NCBI GenBank assembly: GCA_026982395.1
Contig: JALSHD010000125.1
Coordinates: forward strand, 1 to 58,655
Length of the DNA: 58,655 nt
Reading direction: 5' to 3'
Origin: Chromatiales bacterium
Lineage (GTDB): Bacteria; Pseudomonadota; Gammaproteobacteria; Thiohalospirales; Thiohalospiraceae
How positions within the stretch are numbered: position 1 is the stretch's first letter; the number at the start of each line of letters is the position of its first letter. This document shows, in pieces, positions 1-8,526 of this stretch. The position numbers and the translations under genes are program-made. Under the pieces are notes generated by a model that was given only the letters and a program-made list of their open reading frames with translations, did no database searches and was not told the DNA's origin.

Positions 1-444
1 GCCCAAAATATTCATCGGGATGCCGATACCCATACCCTGTCCTATATAAAGTTGTGAGAGGCCTTATATATCAACAGATTACATGGGGATCGGCATCTTT
101 TTTCACTCACAGGGCCGGAGAAGAGCCCCTCTTTTGTTACTCCCTGCCCAACTGCAGAAACCGGACAGAATGGAACAATACACCGGTATCCAAAGAGCCA
201 ACCAATCGCCCGGTTGTGGGGGGAGTTATTATTATTCCAAATAGCCGCAGCACTATTTGAGATGCGCTTGAATTGCTGCTGTCCATATGTTAGCGTCATC
301 TGATAAGGGGGGGAGGTCGTATCGTATTCTCTTTTGGCTTCCCAATGCTAGGCAGACGTCTGTAATCAGGTAATACACAGGTTCTGTGTATTACTGATAT
401 TCAGGTTTTCTGCCGGTTGCACTGTTCTACGCAATGGAACACAT
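1..444. other. Non-coding region before the HEPN-like gene
   Basis: I see no convincing gene here; the short open frames lack recognisable motifs. The notable content is a pair of overlapping palindromes at 366-404, about 40-75 bases before the start of the gene at 445. The region is moderately AT-rich and may be the tail of an accessory segment that continues outside the window. Confidence 0.5.
366..404. repeat. Perfect inverted repeat with overlapping second palindrome
   Basis: TAATACACAG (371-380) and CTGTGTATTA (384-393) are perfect 10-base arms around a 3-base loop. G370 and C394 extend the pairing. CTGATATTCAG at 394-404 is a second palindrome that shares its left edge. No T-run follows, so a terminator is unlikely. 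An operator for the gene at 445, or a recombination or transcript structure, fits better. Function is inferred only from position. Confidence 0.5.
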
Positions 445-1062
445 ATGTACTTATATAGAGATCAGGCGCAGAAAATCATTCAAGAATTTAAGAACGATAC
501 GATCAGCGAACTTAAAAAGAACCATGAGTTTATGATCTCTCTATTAACCGGTGATGACTGGTCCTTGGTTATTAAATCACATGCGCTCGTCGAATCTATC
601 ATTAACTATCATATAGTTGCCGTTACGGATGAAAGCAGACTTAAATATCTAATAGAAAGACTGCCTATGCATGACAAGCAAATAGGTAAGCTATTGATTA
701 CAAAAAAATATGGATTGCTTGATGATAGTCAGCGCAAATTTGTCATAAGGTTGTCTGAGATTCGAAATAAACTGGTTCATAATTTTGAAAATATTAGTTT
801 TGACTTTGTTGAATATGTCGAGTCATTGGATAGCAATCAAAGAAAATCATGGGTAAGAGATGTAACTTGGCATGCCGCTGATTATGATGCGCCAGAAATA
901 TGGAGAGAAATTGCGATTGAAAACCCTAAGGTTGCTGTCTGGTTTTCAGTCCTTATGTTTGTATCTCTTACTACAGCGAAAACCGTAGAGGTCAGTACCA
1001 TGGCTAAGATTCGGGAGATTGCCTCGGACACTGTAAAAAAAGATTTTAAGGGTCGCGTATAA
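445..1062 (+). CDS. Hypothetical protein with HEPN/MtlR-like helical domain
   Basis: A 205-residue soluble protein of unknown function with no signal peptide or membrane segment. Residues 107-112 read RNKLVH, matching the RNxxxH signature of HEPN domains, many of which are RNases in toxin-antitoxin and defence systems. The helical region around residues 45-115 also recalls the MtlR (mannitol operon repressor) fold, so MtlR-like is the main alternative. The ATG at 445 is preceded only by a weak GGAA. The gene is visibly more AT-rich than the core genes. It stands alone: no antitoxin or nucleotidyltransferase partner is next to it. A possible attC-like hairpin overlaps its stop codon, so it may be a captured gene cassette. 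The HEPN motif is seen in the sequence; RNase activity is inferred. Confidence 0.6.
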   Translation: MYLYRDQAQKIIQEFKNDTISELKKNHEFMISLLTGDDWSLVIKSHALVESIINYHIVAVTDESRLKYLIERLPMHDKQIGKLLITKKYGLLDDSQRKFVIRLSEIRNKLVHNFENISFDFVEYVESLDSNQRKSWVRDVTWHAADYDAPEIWREIAIENPKVAVWFSVLMFVSLTTAKTVEVSTMAKIREIASDTVKKDFKGRV

Positions 1063-1119
1063 CCAATAAGGTTAGATCGTGTGAGCGAAGCTAACCACGA
1101 TCTGAACCGTTTGTTGGAC
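1057..1119 (+). repeat. attC-like imperfect hairpin overlapping the stop codon
   Basis: GTATAAC (1057-1063) faces GTTGGAC (1113-1119), which fits the integron core GTTRRRY. Inside, GGTTAGATCGTG (1070-1081) pairs with CACGATCTGAACC (1096-1108), leaving G1104 extrahelical. Unpaired spacers lie between the two stems (1064-1069 and 1109-1112). This layout (outer core boxes, spacer, inner boxes with an extrahelical base, variable loop) is that of an integron attC site. The left box departs from RYYYAAC at one position, and no integrase gene is visible. Alternatively it is a REP-like hairpin or a terminator lacking a T-run. Confidence 0.35.
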
Positions 1120-1140
1120 AATCCCGCCCGGTTTGATAGA

Positions 1141-1164
1141 CAGGTAGGGTGCGTTCAACGCACC
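1141..1164 (+). repeat. Palindromic dispersed repeat, copy 1
   Basis: GGTGCGTTCAACGCACC at 1148-1164 is a perfect palindrome with 8-base arms around one base. It is preceded by AGACAGGTA, as in copy 2, so the repeated unit is longer than the palindrome. Such units resemble REP-type extragenic repeats. Confidence 0.7.
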
Positions 1165-1311
1165 AAATAATCATCATCAATACCAACGGTTATTCACATA
1201 TCTAAATAACTGTTCCAAAAAGGTGTCCACTTAGGGAACTTGGGCGCATCTCTGCGATCAGATCAATTGACAAAAAAATCACTGTTCGAGAGAGGCCCAA
1301 GTTGGAATACA

Positions 1312-1337
1312 GACAGGTAGGGTGCGTTCGACGCACC
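1312..1337 (+). repeat. Palindromic dispersed repeat, copy 2
   Basis: GGTGCGTTCGACGCACC at 1321-1337 follows AGACAGGTA and matches copy 1 except for one central base. The unit lies about 170 bases from copy 1 in the same orientation. Confidence 0.7.
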
Positions 1338-1416
1338 AAAAACAAAAAAAGCCTCATCCAATCGCTATTTGTACATCTAATGTAATGCCACAGCCATTGC
1401 CTGCCAGCGATATTGT

Positions 1417-1437
1417 GGTGCATGGAATGCACCCTAC
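1417..1437 (-). repeat. Palindromic dispersed repeat, copy 3 (inverted)
   Basis: GGTGCATGGAATGCACC followed by CTAC is the reverse complement of a GTAGGGTGCATTCCATGCACC-type unit. It is thus a diverged copy in opposite orientation to copies 1 and 2. Copies facing each other could form a larger cruciform or mark the ends of a decayed element. Confidence 0.6.
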
Positions 1438-1561
1438 TTGGCTAATGTGATGCCGCTGTCATTGCCATCGATGTTGTGGTGCATGGCCCCCCTCCCTGGC
1501 CGCTTGTCCTTCAGAACTTCTTGGACCCAAGCCGTAACAAAATGAGTGTCGTTGCTCTCCG

Positions 1562-4396
1562 CTATCTGTTTTTCTCCAGACGCCGCACAATGTATTTTTC
1601 CAGCTCTACCAGAAACAGGACGGAGGAGGAGGCCAGCAGGATGTACAGCCATAGTTTGAAGTCGATTGCGGTGGTGCCAAACAGTGACTGAAGTGGTGCA
1701 AGGTAGGTGAATCCCAGCTGGAGGATGATGAGTACGGCAATGGCGATCAGTACATGGCGGTTGCCGGTGAGTCCGGCCCGGTTGAATACCGGGGCGGTAA
1801 TGTAACGTGCGTTGAACAGGTAGAAGATCTGGAACATTACCAGTGTGTTTACTGCGACGGTGCGGGCATGTTCGATGCTGGCGCCTCGTTCCATTTCCCA
1901 GAGAAAAAAGGCAAATGTTCCGCTCATCAATATGATGGAGACGAAGGCTATTCGCCACAGAAGATAGAGTGTCAGGATCGGTTCCCGGGCGTTGCGCGGG
2001 GGGCGGCGCATGACATTTTTTTCGGGTGGTTCGAAGGCCAGAGAGAGTGCCAATGTTACGGCGATTACCATGTTTACCCAAAGGATCTGCACGGGGGTTA
2101 ATGGCAACTGGTGAAAGCCGAACAGGATGGCGGCCAGGATGATTAGTGCCTGCCCTCCGTTGGTGGGAAGGATGAACAGGATGGCCTTCTTGAGGTTGTC
2201 GTATACTGTGCGGCCCTCTTCCACGGCATGGGCGATTGATGCGAAGTTGTCATCGGCAAGGACCATTTCGGCGGCTTCCTTGGCGGCCTCTGTGCCGTTG
2301 CGGCCCATGGCGATTCCTACATCTGCGCGTTTCAGGGCGGGGGCGTCGTTTACGCCGTCGCCGGTCATTGCCACGATCAAGCCCTGTTCCTGCATCAGTT
2401 TTACCAGCAGCAGTTTGTGTTCGGGGTTGACGCGTGCATATACGTCGACTGTTTTCACGCGTTGCCGCAACTCTTCCTCGCTCATTGATTCCAGTTCCTG
2501 CCCGGTCATGACGTCCCGGGCATTGGCGAGATTGAGTTGCCGGGCGATGGCGCGGGCGGTGGCGCCGTGGTCGCCGGTGATCATTTTTACCCGGATCCCC
2601 GCCTGATGGCACTGCTGCACCGCTTCAATCGCCGCTTCCCGGGGGGGATCGATCAGGCCAAACAGTCCCAGCATGACAAGGCCGTTTTCCACGTCGCTGA
2701 ATGTCAGCTCTATCTGTTCATGGGTTACCGGTTTGACGGCAATGGCCAGTACGCGTTGGCCCTGCTGCGCCATCTCTTCGATGCGTTCCAGCCAGTAGCT
2801 TTTGTCCAGGGGCCGATCGCCGTCGATGGTTTTTTGCCGGTTACACATCTCCAGTACGCGCTCCGGCGCTCCCTTGAGAAAGATAAAGGTTTCGCCGATG
2901 TGGCTGTGATGCAGTGTCGCCATGAAACGGTGTTCTGATTCGAACGGGATGAGGTCGGTGCGTGGATGCTGTTTTGTCTCGGCTTCAATATCCAGCCCCA
3001 CCTTCATGCCGGATACCAGCAGTGCGCCTTCCATCGGATCGCCATGGACGAGCCATTGACCTTTGCTCTGTTCCAGCGATGCATCATTGCAGAGCATGGC
3101 GGCGCGAGCCACCTCCTGCAACAGCGGTTTCTCTTCCGGCAGCACATCTCTGCCAGCCAGCGATATTGCACCGTGGGGGTCGTAGCCCGTGCCGCTCAGC
3201 TTGAACTGACTCTCGGCCGTGGCAATGGTGCGCACGGTCATTTCGTTGCGGGTCAGCGTGCCGGTTTTGTCCGAGCAAATCACGTTGACGGCACCCAGTG
3301 TTTCAACCGCCGGCAACTGGCGGATAATGGCATTGCGTCTGGCCATGCGTTGTACGCCGATGGCCAGTGTGATGGTCATGATTGCCGGCAGTCCTTCCGG
3401 GATTGCAGCCACTGCCAGGCTGACCGCGGCGAGAAACATCTCGGTGGCAAGATAGTCCCGAAGCAGCACGCCGAATGCGAAGGTGACTGCGGCAAGGCCC
3501 AGAATCGCAACGGTAAGCCAGCGGCCAAACTGGGATATTTGGCGTAGCAGCGGGGTTGTTACCGACTCGACTTCCGATACCAGCGTGCTGATACGGCCAA
3601 TCTCGGTTTGCGCGCCGGTGGCAATCACGACACCGGCACCCTGTCCATGGGTTACCAGCGTACCCGAATAGGCCATGCAACGGCGATCGCCGATTACCGC
3701 TTCCCGGGCGACCGGGTCGGTGCTCTTTTCCACCGCCATCGACTCGCCGGTCAGCACCGACTCCTGAATTTGCAGCCCCTTGACACGAAACAGGCGCAGA
3801 TCGGCCGGAACCTTGTCGCCCGATTGCAGCAATACGATGTCGCCGGGCACCAGATCTTCGGAGCGAATGGTAATCTGCCGGCCATCGCGCAACACCATTG
3901 CATTGGGGGAGAGCATCTGCCGTATTGCCTTCAATGCATTCTCGGCCTTGCCCTCCTGCACGAATCCGATCACCGCATTGAGAATAACCACTCCGAGAAT
4001 CACACCGGCATCTATCCAGTGCCCCAGCATGGCGGTGATGGCGCTTGCCGCGATCAACACATAGATCAATATATTGTGGAACTGGTAGAAAAACCGTACC
4101 AGCGGGCCACGGGTTTTTGGCTCGGGAAGGCGATTCGGCCCATGCGCGGCAAGCCTTTTGTCAGCCTCCTCCATGGACAGTCCATCGGGGGTGGTGTTGA
4201 GCGAATCAAAGACCGTTTGTTTGCTTTCGGCATGCCAGTTTTCCGATGCGGAAACCGGTTCTTCTGACTGCCTGTCTGATTTCCTGAACTGGCGTGAAAC
4301 TGCAGCAATCATGGTCAACAGGATGACCAGTATGGCAAAGAGTATCAGCCACTCTGTGATTGACATATCAAATTCCCATACAAGATCGTTAATCAT
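1562..4396 (-). CDS. P2-type cation-transporting ATPase
   Basis: Membrane pump of 944 residues coupling ATP hydrolysis to cation export. It has the N-terminal cation-ATPase domain, an actuator TGES motif, the PEGLPA motif of transmembrane helix 4, the DKTGTLT phosphorylation motif (Asp376) and the TGDGVNDAPALKRAD hinge. PEGLPA is typical of Ca2+ or Na+/H+ type P2 pumps, but the ion cannot be fixed by eye. I chose the ATG at 4396 because AGGAGAG (4404-4410) lies seven bases upstream; a longer in-frame start at 4465 lacks such a site. Odd: an extra hydrophobic helix (about residues 15-37) precedes the usual N-domain and may be an added anchor. It is monocistronic, with a promoter presumably in 4397-4767. 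Confidence 0.9.
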   Translation of the reverse strand: MINDLVWEFDMSITEWLILFAILVILLTMIAAVSRQFRKSDRQSEEPVSASENWHAESKQTVFDSLNTTPDGLSMEEADKRLAAHGPNRLPEPKTRGPLVRFFYQFHNILIYVLIAASAITAMLGHWIDAGVILGVVILNAVIGFVQEGKAENALKAIRQMLSPNAMVLRDGRQITIRSEDLVPGDIVLLQSGDKVPADLRLFRVKGLQIQESVLTGESMAVEKSTDPVAREAVIGDRRCMAYSGTLVTHGQGAGVVIATGAQTEIGRISTLVSEVESVTTPLLRQISQFGRWLTVAILGLAAVTFAFGVLLRDYLATEMFLAAVSLAVAAIPEGLPAIMTITLAIGVQRMARRNAIIRQLPAVETLGAVNVICSDKTGTLTRNEMTVRTIATAESQFKLSGTGYDPHGAISLAGRDVLPEEKPLLQEVARAAMLCNDASLEQSKGQWLVHGDPMEGALLVSGMKVGLDIEAETKQHPRTDLIPFESEHRFMATLHHSHIGETFIFLKGAPERVLEMCNRQKTIDGDRPLDKSYWLERIEEMAQQGQRVLAIAVKPVTHEQIELTFSDVENGLVMLGLFGLIDPPREAAIEAVQQCHQAGIRVKMITGDHGATARAIARQLNLANARDVMTGQELESMSEEELRQRVKTVDVYARVNPEHKLLLVKLMQEQGLIVAMTGDGVNDAPALKRADVGIAMGRNGTEAAKEAAEMVLADDNFASIAHAVEEGRTVYDNLKKAILFILPTNGGQALIILAAILFGFHQLPLTPVQILWVNMVIAVTLALSLAFEPPEKNVMRRPPRNAREPILTLYLLWRIAFVSIILMSGTFAFFLWEMERGASIEHARTVAVNTLVMFQIFYLFNARYITAPVFNRAGLTGNRHVLIAIAVLIILQLGFTYLAPLQSLFGTTAIDFKLWLYILLASSSVLFLVELEKYIVRRLEKNR

Positions 4397-4767
4397 CGAA
4401 AAACTCTCCTGTCGGTACAGTGCTGGTAGCACGTAAACAAACCGTAAACCCGGAATGTGTCCCACATCTCCAGAAACTAGTTGCGATTTCTTGCTCCCCG
4501 AATCGAGTTTCCGTCTGACAAGATTGTAGATACAGAAATCTGCTATTCGTTCAAACTGTTTTCTTGCTCAGGCGTGCCGGTAATACAACTTATCCGGTAT
4601 GGGAAAAATCTTTAAATGTGCAGAGCTACAGAGCTACTATTAGTGTAGAGCATTCGGCAACAATCATATGGGCGCATCTAACAATGCTCCTTTTCCGCAA
4701 CCGAAGAGTAAGGAGGAAGACGGGGACAAGCAATTGACTGTCAAAGTATCGGGAATGGGTTCACCGC
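4397..4767. other. Intergenic region between pyrC' and the ATPase gene
   Basis: No gene seen. It contains the ATPase ribosome-binding site (4404-4410), a tandem CAGAGCTA duplication at 4621-4636, and a short palindrome TTGAC-T-GTCAA at 4734-4744 just after the pyrC' stop. I found no clear T-run terminator for the pyr array. Confidence 0.5.
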
Positions 4768-6048
4768 TTACAAGTTGTTCTCATGAACCAGCCGACCCGC
4801 CAGTAGGGTATGGGTAACCCGTCCCTTCAGCTCCCAGCCCATAACCGGGCTGTTGAGGCCGTGGCTGATTAATGTTTCCGGGCTGGCTGTCCAGTAGTGC
4901 TCCGGATCGAAAATACAGATGTTGGCTGTGGCGCCCGGTGACAGCGTTCCTGCCGGGATACCAAGCATTTTTGCAGGATGCCAGCTCAGGGCGGCGATCA
5001 CTTCCGGCAGTTCCATTACGCCTTGCTCAACCAGGCGCAGGCTGAGGGGCAACAGGGTTTCCAGACCGGAAGCGCCGGGTTCTGTTTCGCCGAAAGGAGC
5101 CAGTTTGGCATCGATATCATGTGGCTGGTGGTCAGAACAGATTGCCCCGATAACGCCACGAACAAGTCCGCGGCGCAGACCTTCCTGGTCTCGCTGGGTG
5201 CGCAGGGGAGGGTGCAGGTAACACTGGCTGTTGAAGTCGCTGATGTCAATTTCACTGAGGTGGAGATGGTGAGCCGTGACGCTGGCACTGATCGGCAGTC
5301 CGTCGAACTGGGCGCGGCCTATCATTTTCACCGCTCTGGCTGTGGAGAGCGGACCCAGATGGAGGCGGGCACCGGTCTGTTCGACCAAGGTAAGCAGGCG
5401 TGTTACCTCCATGGTTTCGGCGAACTCTGGGATACCGGGCAGACCGAGCCGGGTGCTGACGGCGCCTTCGTGGGCGCAGCCGTTGGCTGCCAGCCAGGGG
5501 TCCTGTGGACGCAACAGCAGGGTCAACTCGTGGCTGGCGGCATACTCCATGGCCCGGCGCAGTACTTCGGTGTTGATGATGGAGCGCTCAGCATTACTGA
5601 AAGCGACGCACCCGGCCTGGCTGAGAATGACCATTTCACAAATCTGTTCGCCACACAGCCCCGGTGTAACAGCACCAATGGGAAGTACCTGGGCATTGCC
5701 GGCCAGCTGGGCCAGTTCCTGGATTAGATTGGCGACGGCGGGAGTGTCGGTAACGGGATCCGTGTCAGGGGGGCAGCACAGGGTGGTAATTCCACCGGCG
5801 GCAGCGGCTGCGGTCTCGCTTTTGATGGTGCCTTTGTGCTCCTGTCCGGGTTCGCACATTCTGGCCTGCAGATCGACCAGTCCAGGGCAGACAACCAGCC
5901 CGCTGGCATCGATCTCTCGTTCAGGAACGAACTCTTGCGGGGGCTCTCCCACCGAAACAATGCGCCCGTTTTCAATGCAGAGTTCGGTGATTTTGTCGAT
6001 GCTACTGGCCGGGTCGACAATGCGGCCGCTGTGGATGCGCAGTTTCAT
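4768..6048 (-). CDS. pyrC': Dihydroorotase-like protein PyrC' (predicted inactive)
   Basis: A 426-residue amidohydrolase-fold protein of the dihydroorotase family. The zinc-binding DxHxH motif is lost: residues 59-65 read DLQARMC, so both metal histidines and the following substrate arginine are replaced. A SDHQPH segment further on is retained. In Pseudomonas a similarly degenerate PyrC' is a structural partner that assembles with aspartate carbamoyltransferase, while a separate PyrC does catalysis. The gene directly follows pyrB with a 4-base ATGA overlap (6045-6048), fitting a PyrB-PyrC' dodecamer. A functional dihydroorotase should be encoded elsewhere. Confidence 0.88.
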   Translation of the reverse strand: MKLRIHSGRIVDPASSIDKITELCIENGRIVSVGEPPQEFVPEREIDASGLVVCPGLVDLQARMCEPGQEHKGTIKSETAAAAAGGITTLCCPPDTDPVTDTPAVANLIQELAQLAGNAQVLPIGAVTPGLCGEQICEMVILSQAGCVAFSNAERSIINTEVLRRAMEYAASHELTLLLRPQDPWLAANGCAHEGAVSTRLGLPGIPEFAETMEVTRLLTLVEQTGARLHLGPLSTARAVKMIGRAQFDGLPISASVTAHHLHLSEIDISDFNSQCYLHPPLRTQRDQEGLRRGLVRGVIGAICSDHQPHDIDAKLAPFGETEPGASGLETLLPLSLRLVEQGVMELPEVIAALSWHPAKMLGIPAGTLSPGATANICIFDPEHYWTASPETLISHGLNSPVMGWELKGRVTHTLLAGRLVHENNL

Positions 6049-7025
6049 TCTCTTTCCTCGTCGTTGCCGAAACGGTTGCCCATGATGATGGACATGACGG
6101 CCATGCGAATGGCGATCCCGTTACTGACCTGTTCGAGGATGACAGAGTGCGGGCCGTCAGCTACCTCTGAGCTGATCTCCACGCCGCGGTTAATGGGGCC
6201 GGGGTGCATGACGATAGCATCGGGTTTGGCAAAAGCCAGTTTTTCGGGAGTGAGTCCATATAGTTCGAAATACTCCCGCTCACTGGGGATGAGGGCGCCG
6301 GTCATTCGCTCACGTTGCAGTCGCAGCATTATGATTACATCCACGTTTGCCAGACCGGCGTGCAGATCATGGTATATATGCACACCCAGATTTTGTACTT
6401 CCCGTGGCAACAGGGTCTCCGGTCCGATAACCCGTACTTCGTGTACGCCCAGTGTAGTGAGGGCATGGATCTGGGAGCGGGCGACCCGTGAGTGGAGGAT
6501 GTCACCAACAATGGCCACCCGCAGGTCGGCAAACTCTTTTTTGTGGCGGCGGATGGTGAACATGTCCAGCATCGCCTGGGTGGGATGGGCATGGCTGCCA
6601 TCACCGGCGTTGATTACTCGGATATGGGGTGCCACATGGCGCGCAATGAAGTGGGCGGCGCCACTTTGAGAGTGGCGCACCACGAACATGTCACAGTGCA
6701 TCGCCTCCAGGTTGCGCAGCATGTCCAGCAGGCTCTCTCCCTTTGTGGTGGCAGATGTATTGATGTTGATGTTGAGAACATCGGCCGACAGCCGTTTGGC
6801 GGCCAGTTCAAAAGTGGTTCGGGTGCGGGTGCTGGGCTCGAAAAAGAGATTGGCAATGGTGTTGCCGCGCAGCAGGGGAATCTTTTTTACACTGCGGTTG
6901 CCGACGGAGGTGAAGTTTTCCGCATGGTCGAGAATATCCACGAGGAGTTGGCGTTTTAGCCCTTCGGTGGTGAGGAAGTGACGCAGTTTTCCGTTTTCGT
7001 CAATCTGGATGTTGTATTGTTTCAT
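6045..7025 (-). CDS. pyrB: Aspartate carbamoyltransferase catalytic chain
   Basis: Joins carbamoyl phosphate and aspartate to carbamoyl-aspartate, the committed step of pyrimidine synthesis, in the cytoplasm. It is 326 residues, usual for the class that pairs with PyrC'. The carbamoyl-phosphate motif [15 protein letters not shown] lies near residue 60, and HPGPINRG near the C-terminus. It overlaps pyrR and pyrC' by ATGA on both sides, so translation is probably coupled. No pyrI regulatory chain is present. Confidence 0.96.
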   Translation of the reverse strand: MKQYNIQIDENGKLRHFLTTEGLKRQLLVDILDHAENFTSVGNRSVKKIPLLRGNTIANLFFEPSTRTRTTFELAAKRLSADVLNININTSATTKGESLLDMLRNLEAMHCDMFVVRHSQSGAAHFIARHVAPHIRVINAGDGSHAHPTQAMLDMFTIRRHKKEFADLRVAIVGDILHSRVARSQIHALTTLGVHEVRVIGPETLLPREVQNLGVHIYHDLHAGLANVDVIIMLRLQRERMTGALIPSEREYFELYGLTPEKLAFAKPDAIVMHPGPINRGVEISSEVADGPHSVILEQVSNGIAIRMAVMSIIMGNRFGNDEERE

Positions 7026-7543
7026 TCCTGCGTTACCGGGAGTTCAGGTTCAAGCAGGATGAGACGCAACGGCTCGGGGCCTTCCAGTTTAATCTGCTGC
7101 CGGGCATCCAGCTCCAGGTGAGTGCCGGTTACGGTTGGTTCGACAGGCAGCTCTCTGCCGGATCTATCTACCAGTACGGCAAGGGTTACGGAGGCGGGCC
7201 GCCCGTAATCGAAAATCTCGTTAAGGGCGGCGCGAATGGTGCGTCCGGTTTGCAGTACGTCATCGACCAGGATGATGTGGCGATTTTCAACCGTTACCGG
7301 GAGTCGCGACGGCTTTACCTGGGGATGAACGCCGATGCGGGTAAAATCGTCCCTGTAGAATGAGATGTTCAGGGTTCCCAGTGGCTCTTCCAGGCCAAGC
7401 TCCCGGTGCAGCTGTTTTGCAATCCACACACCGCCCGTATGGATGCCGATCATCAGCGGCTTTTCGATACCGGTTTGCTGCAAGTGGCGCTTCAGTTCAG
7501 TTGCCACTGTTTTCAGCAGGTCAGCTACGTTCAAATTGCTCAT
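7022..7543 (-). CDS. pyrR: Pyrimidine operon regulator / uracil phosphoribosyltransferase PyrR
   Basis: A 173-residue type I phosphoribosyltransferase. The PRPP-binding loop [17 protein letters not shown] is intact at about residues 92-108. In Gram-positives PyrR binds pyr mRNA; in Pseudomonas-type operons it acts on pyrimidine gene expression and may salvage uracil. It lies directly upstream of pyrB with a 4-base overlap, as in Pseudomonas. Confidence 0.93.
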   Translation of the reverse strand: MSNLNVADLLKTVATELKRHLQQTGIEKPLMIGIHTGGVWIAKQLHRELGLEEPLGTLNISFYRDDFTRIGVHPQVKPSRLPVTVENRHIILVDDVLQTGRTIRAALNEIFDYGRPASVTLAVLVDRSGRELPVEPTVTGTHLELDARQQIKLEGPEPLRLILLEPELPVTQE

Positions 7544-7968
7544 TGGATACAGTTTTGCTCCAGCCAGCTTTGCAGGATCAGTTGCGCCGCCAGTTTGTCG
7601 ATTGCCTGTTTATCATAACGCCCGGGGCCACAGGTTTCAGCAAGAATCTGTTCCGCTTCCACCGAACTGAGGCGTTCATCCGCATGGCTTACCGGCAGCC
7701 TGAAACGGCCGTGCAGCTGGTTGGCGAAACGTCGTGCGGTGTGGGTCATCTCCTGCTCTTTCCCATCCAGATGCAATGGCAGACCAACCACCAGGCGAAC
7801 AGGTTGCCACTCCTCCAGCAGCCGCTGAATGGCTTTCCAGTCCGGTTTGCCATCCTGGTTCTGCAGGGTGGTCAGTGCCTGGGCTTTGCGGGTCAGGGTC
7901 TGTCCAACGGCGATGCCGATACGTTGTTTGCCGTAGTCGAAGCCGAGGATACAGCCCGCTTCAGGCAT
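7540..7968 (-). CDS. ruvX: Putative pre-16S rRNA nuclease / Holliday junction resolvase-like YqgF
   Basis: A 142-residue RNase H-fold protein. The N-terminal LGFDYGKQRIGIAVG supplies the first catalytic Asp; DERLSSVEA and a late Asp in GRYDKQAIDKLAA complete the usual set. The family matures the 5' end of 16S rRNA in E. coli and was first named as a RuvC-like resolvase. It overlaps pyrR by 4 and yqgE by 8 bases. Confidence 0.94.
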   Translation of the reverse strand: MPEAGCILGFDYGKQRIGIAVGQTLTRKAQALTTLQNQDGKPDWKAIQRLLEEWQPVRLVVGLPLHLDGKEQEMTHTARRFANQLHGRFRLPVSHADERLSSVEAEQILAETCGPGRYDKQAIDKLAAQLILQSWLEQNCIQ

Positions 7969-8521
7969 GGCCTATGTCGCTGGATAGCAGCGATAGGTCA
8001 ACGCCGAGTAGAGTGGCAGCCGCCTCCCACCGCTGTTCAGGCGGTGTTTCAAAAATGATCTTGCTGTCTACCGGGCCGCTGAGCCAGCTGTTGGCGGCCA
8101 GCTCATCCTCCAGCTGCCCTCCTCCCCAGCCGGCATAGCCCAGTGCAATCAGGTATTTGCCGGGGCCTTTCCGGTGGGCGATGGCCTCGATAATATCATG
8201 CGATGTGGTAACGCTGAGTTCGTCGCTGACCTTCAGGGTTGAGGCCCATTCGCCAGCCGGTTGGTGAATGACGAACCCCTGCTCCGGGTGAACTGGTCCG
8301 CCGGAGAACAGTGGCAGGTCACCCTCTTCGAACTCATTCGTATTGATATTCATCGAGCGGAACAGTTCGCTCAACCCGATATTAATCGGTCTGTTGATAA
8401 CAATGCCCAACGCACCGTCTTCATTGTGCTCACAGATATAGGTAACGGAGTGCAGAAAATTCGGATCGGCCAGAGCTGGCATGGCGATGAGAAAGTGGTT
8501 GGTCAGGTTGGTCTGTTCCAT
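7961..8521 (-). CDS. yqgE: UPF0301/AlgH family protein YqgE
   Basis: A 186-residue cytoplasmic protein of the YqgE/AlgH family. Its N-terminus, NHFLIAMPAL, followed by GALGIVINRP and an FSGGPV segment, is typical. The biochemical role is unknown; AlgH was linked to alginate regulation in Pseudomonas. I prefer the ATG at 8521, because the N-terminus then aligns with family members; an in-frame TTG at 8530 would overlap the tonB stop by TGA/TTG. It sits between tonB and ruvX, as in Pseudomonas. Confidence 0.92.
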   Translation of the reverse strand: MEQTNLTNHFLIAMPALADPNFLHSVTYICEHNEDGALGIVINRPINIGLSELFRSMNINTNEFEEGDLPLFSGGPVHPEQGFVIHQPAGEWASTLKVSDELSVTTSHDIIEAIAHRKGPGKYLIALGYAGWGGGQLEDELAANSWLSGPVDSKIIFETPPEQRWEAAATLLGVDLSLLSSDIGHA

Positions 8522-8526
8522 CGGAT

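Larger units (their letters stand above)
1063..1561. other. Repeat-rich intergenic region
   Basis: About 500 bases without a convincing gene. It holds the attC-like hairpin, three copies of a short GGTGC-type palindrome (listed separately), and an imperfect direct repeat: about 1383-1425 resembles 1447-1486, both ending in a TTGTGGTGCATGG-like string. Together these suggest decayed mobile or REP-type DNA between the HEPN-like gene and the 3' end of the ATPase gene. Confidence 0.6.

Noticed and set aside
1068-1103. H-type pseudoknot from GGTTAG/CTAACC and ATCGT/ACGAT
   Set aside because: The pairings are mutually possible, but the simple hairpin with attC-like layout explains more of the sequence.
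1202-1432. Possible transposase fragment on the - strand
   Set aside because: No DDE or DEDD motif and the frame runs through palindromic repeats; I could not tie it to an IS family.
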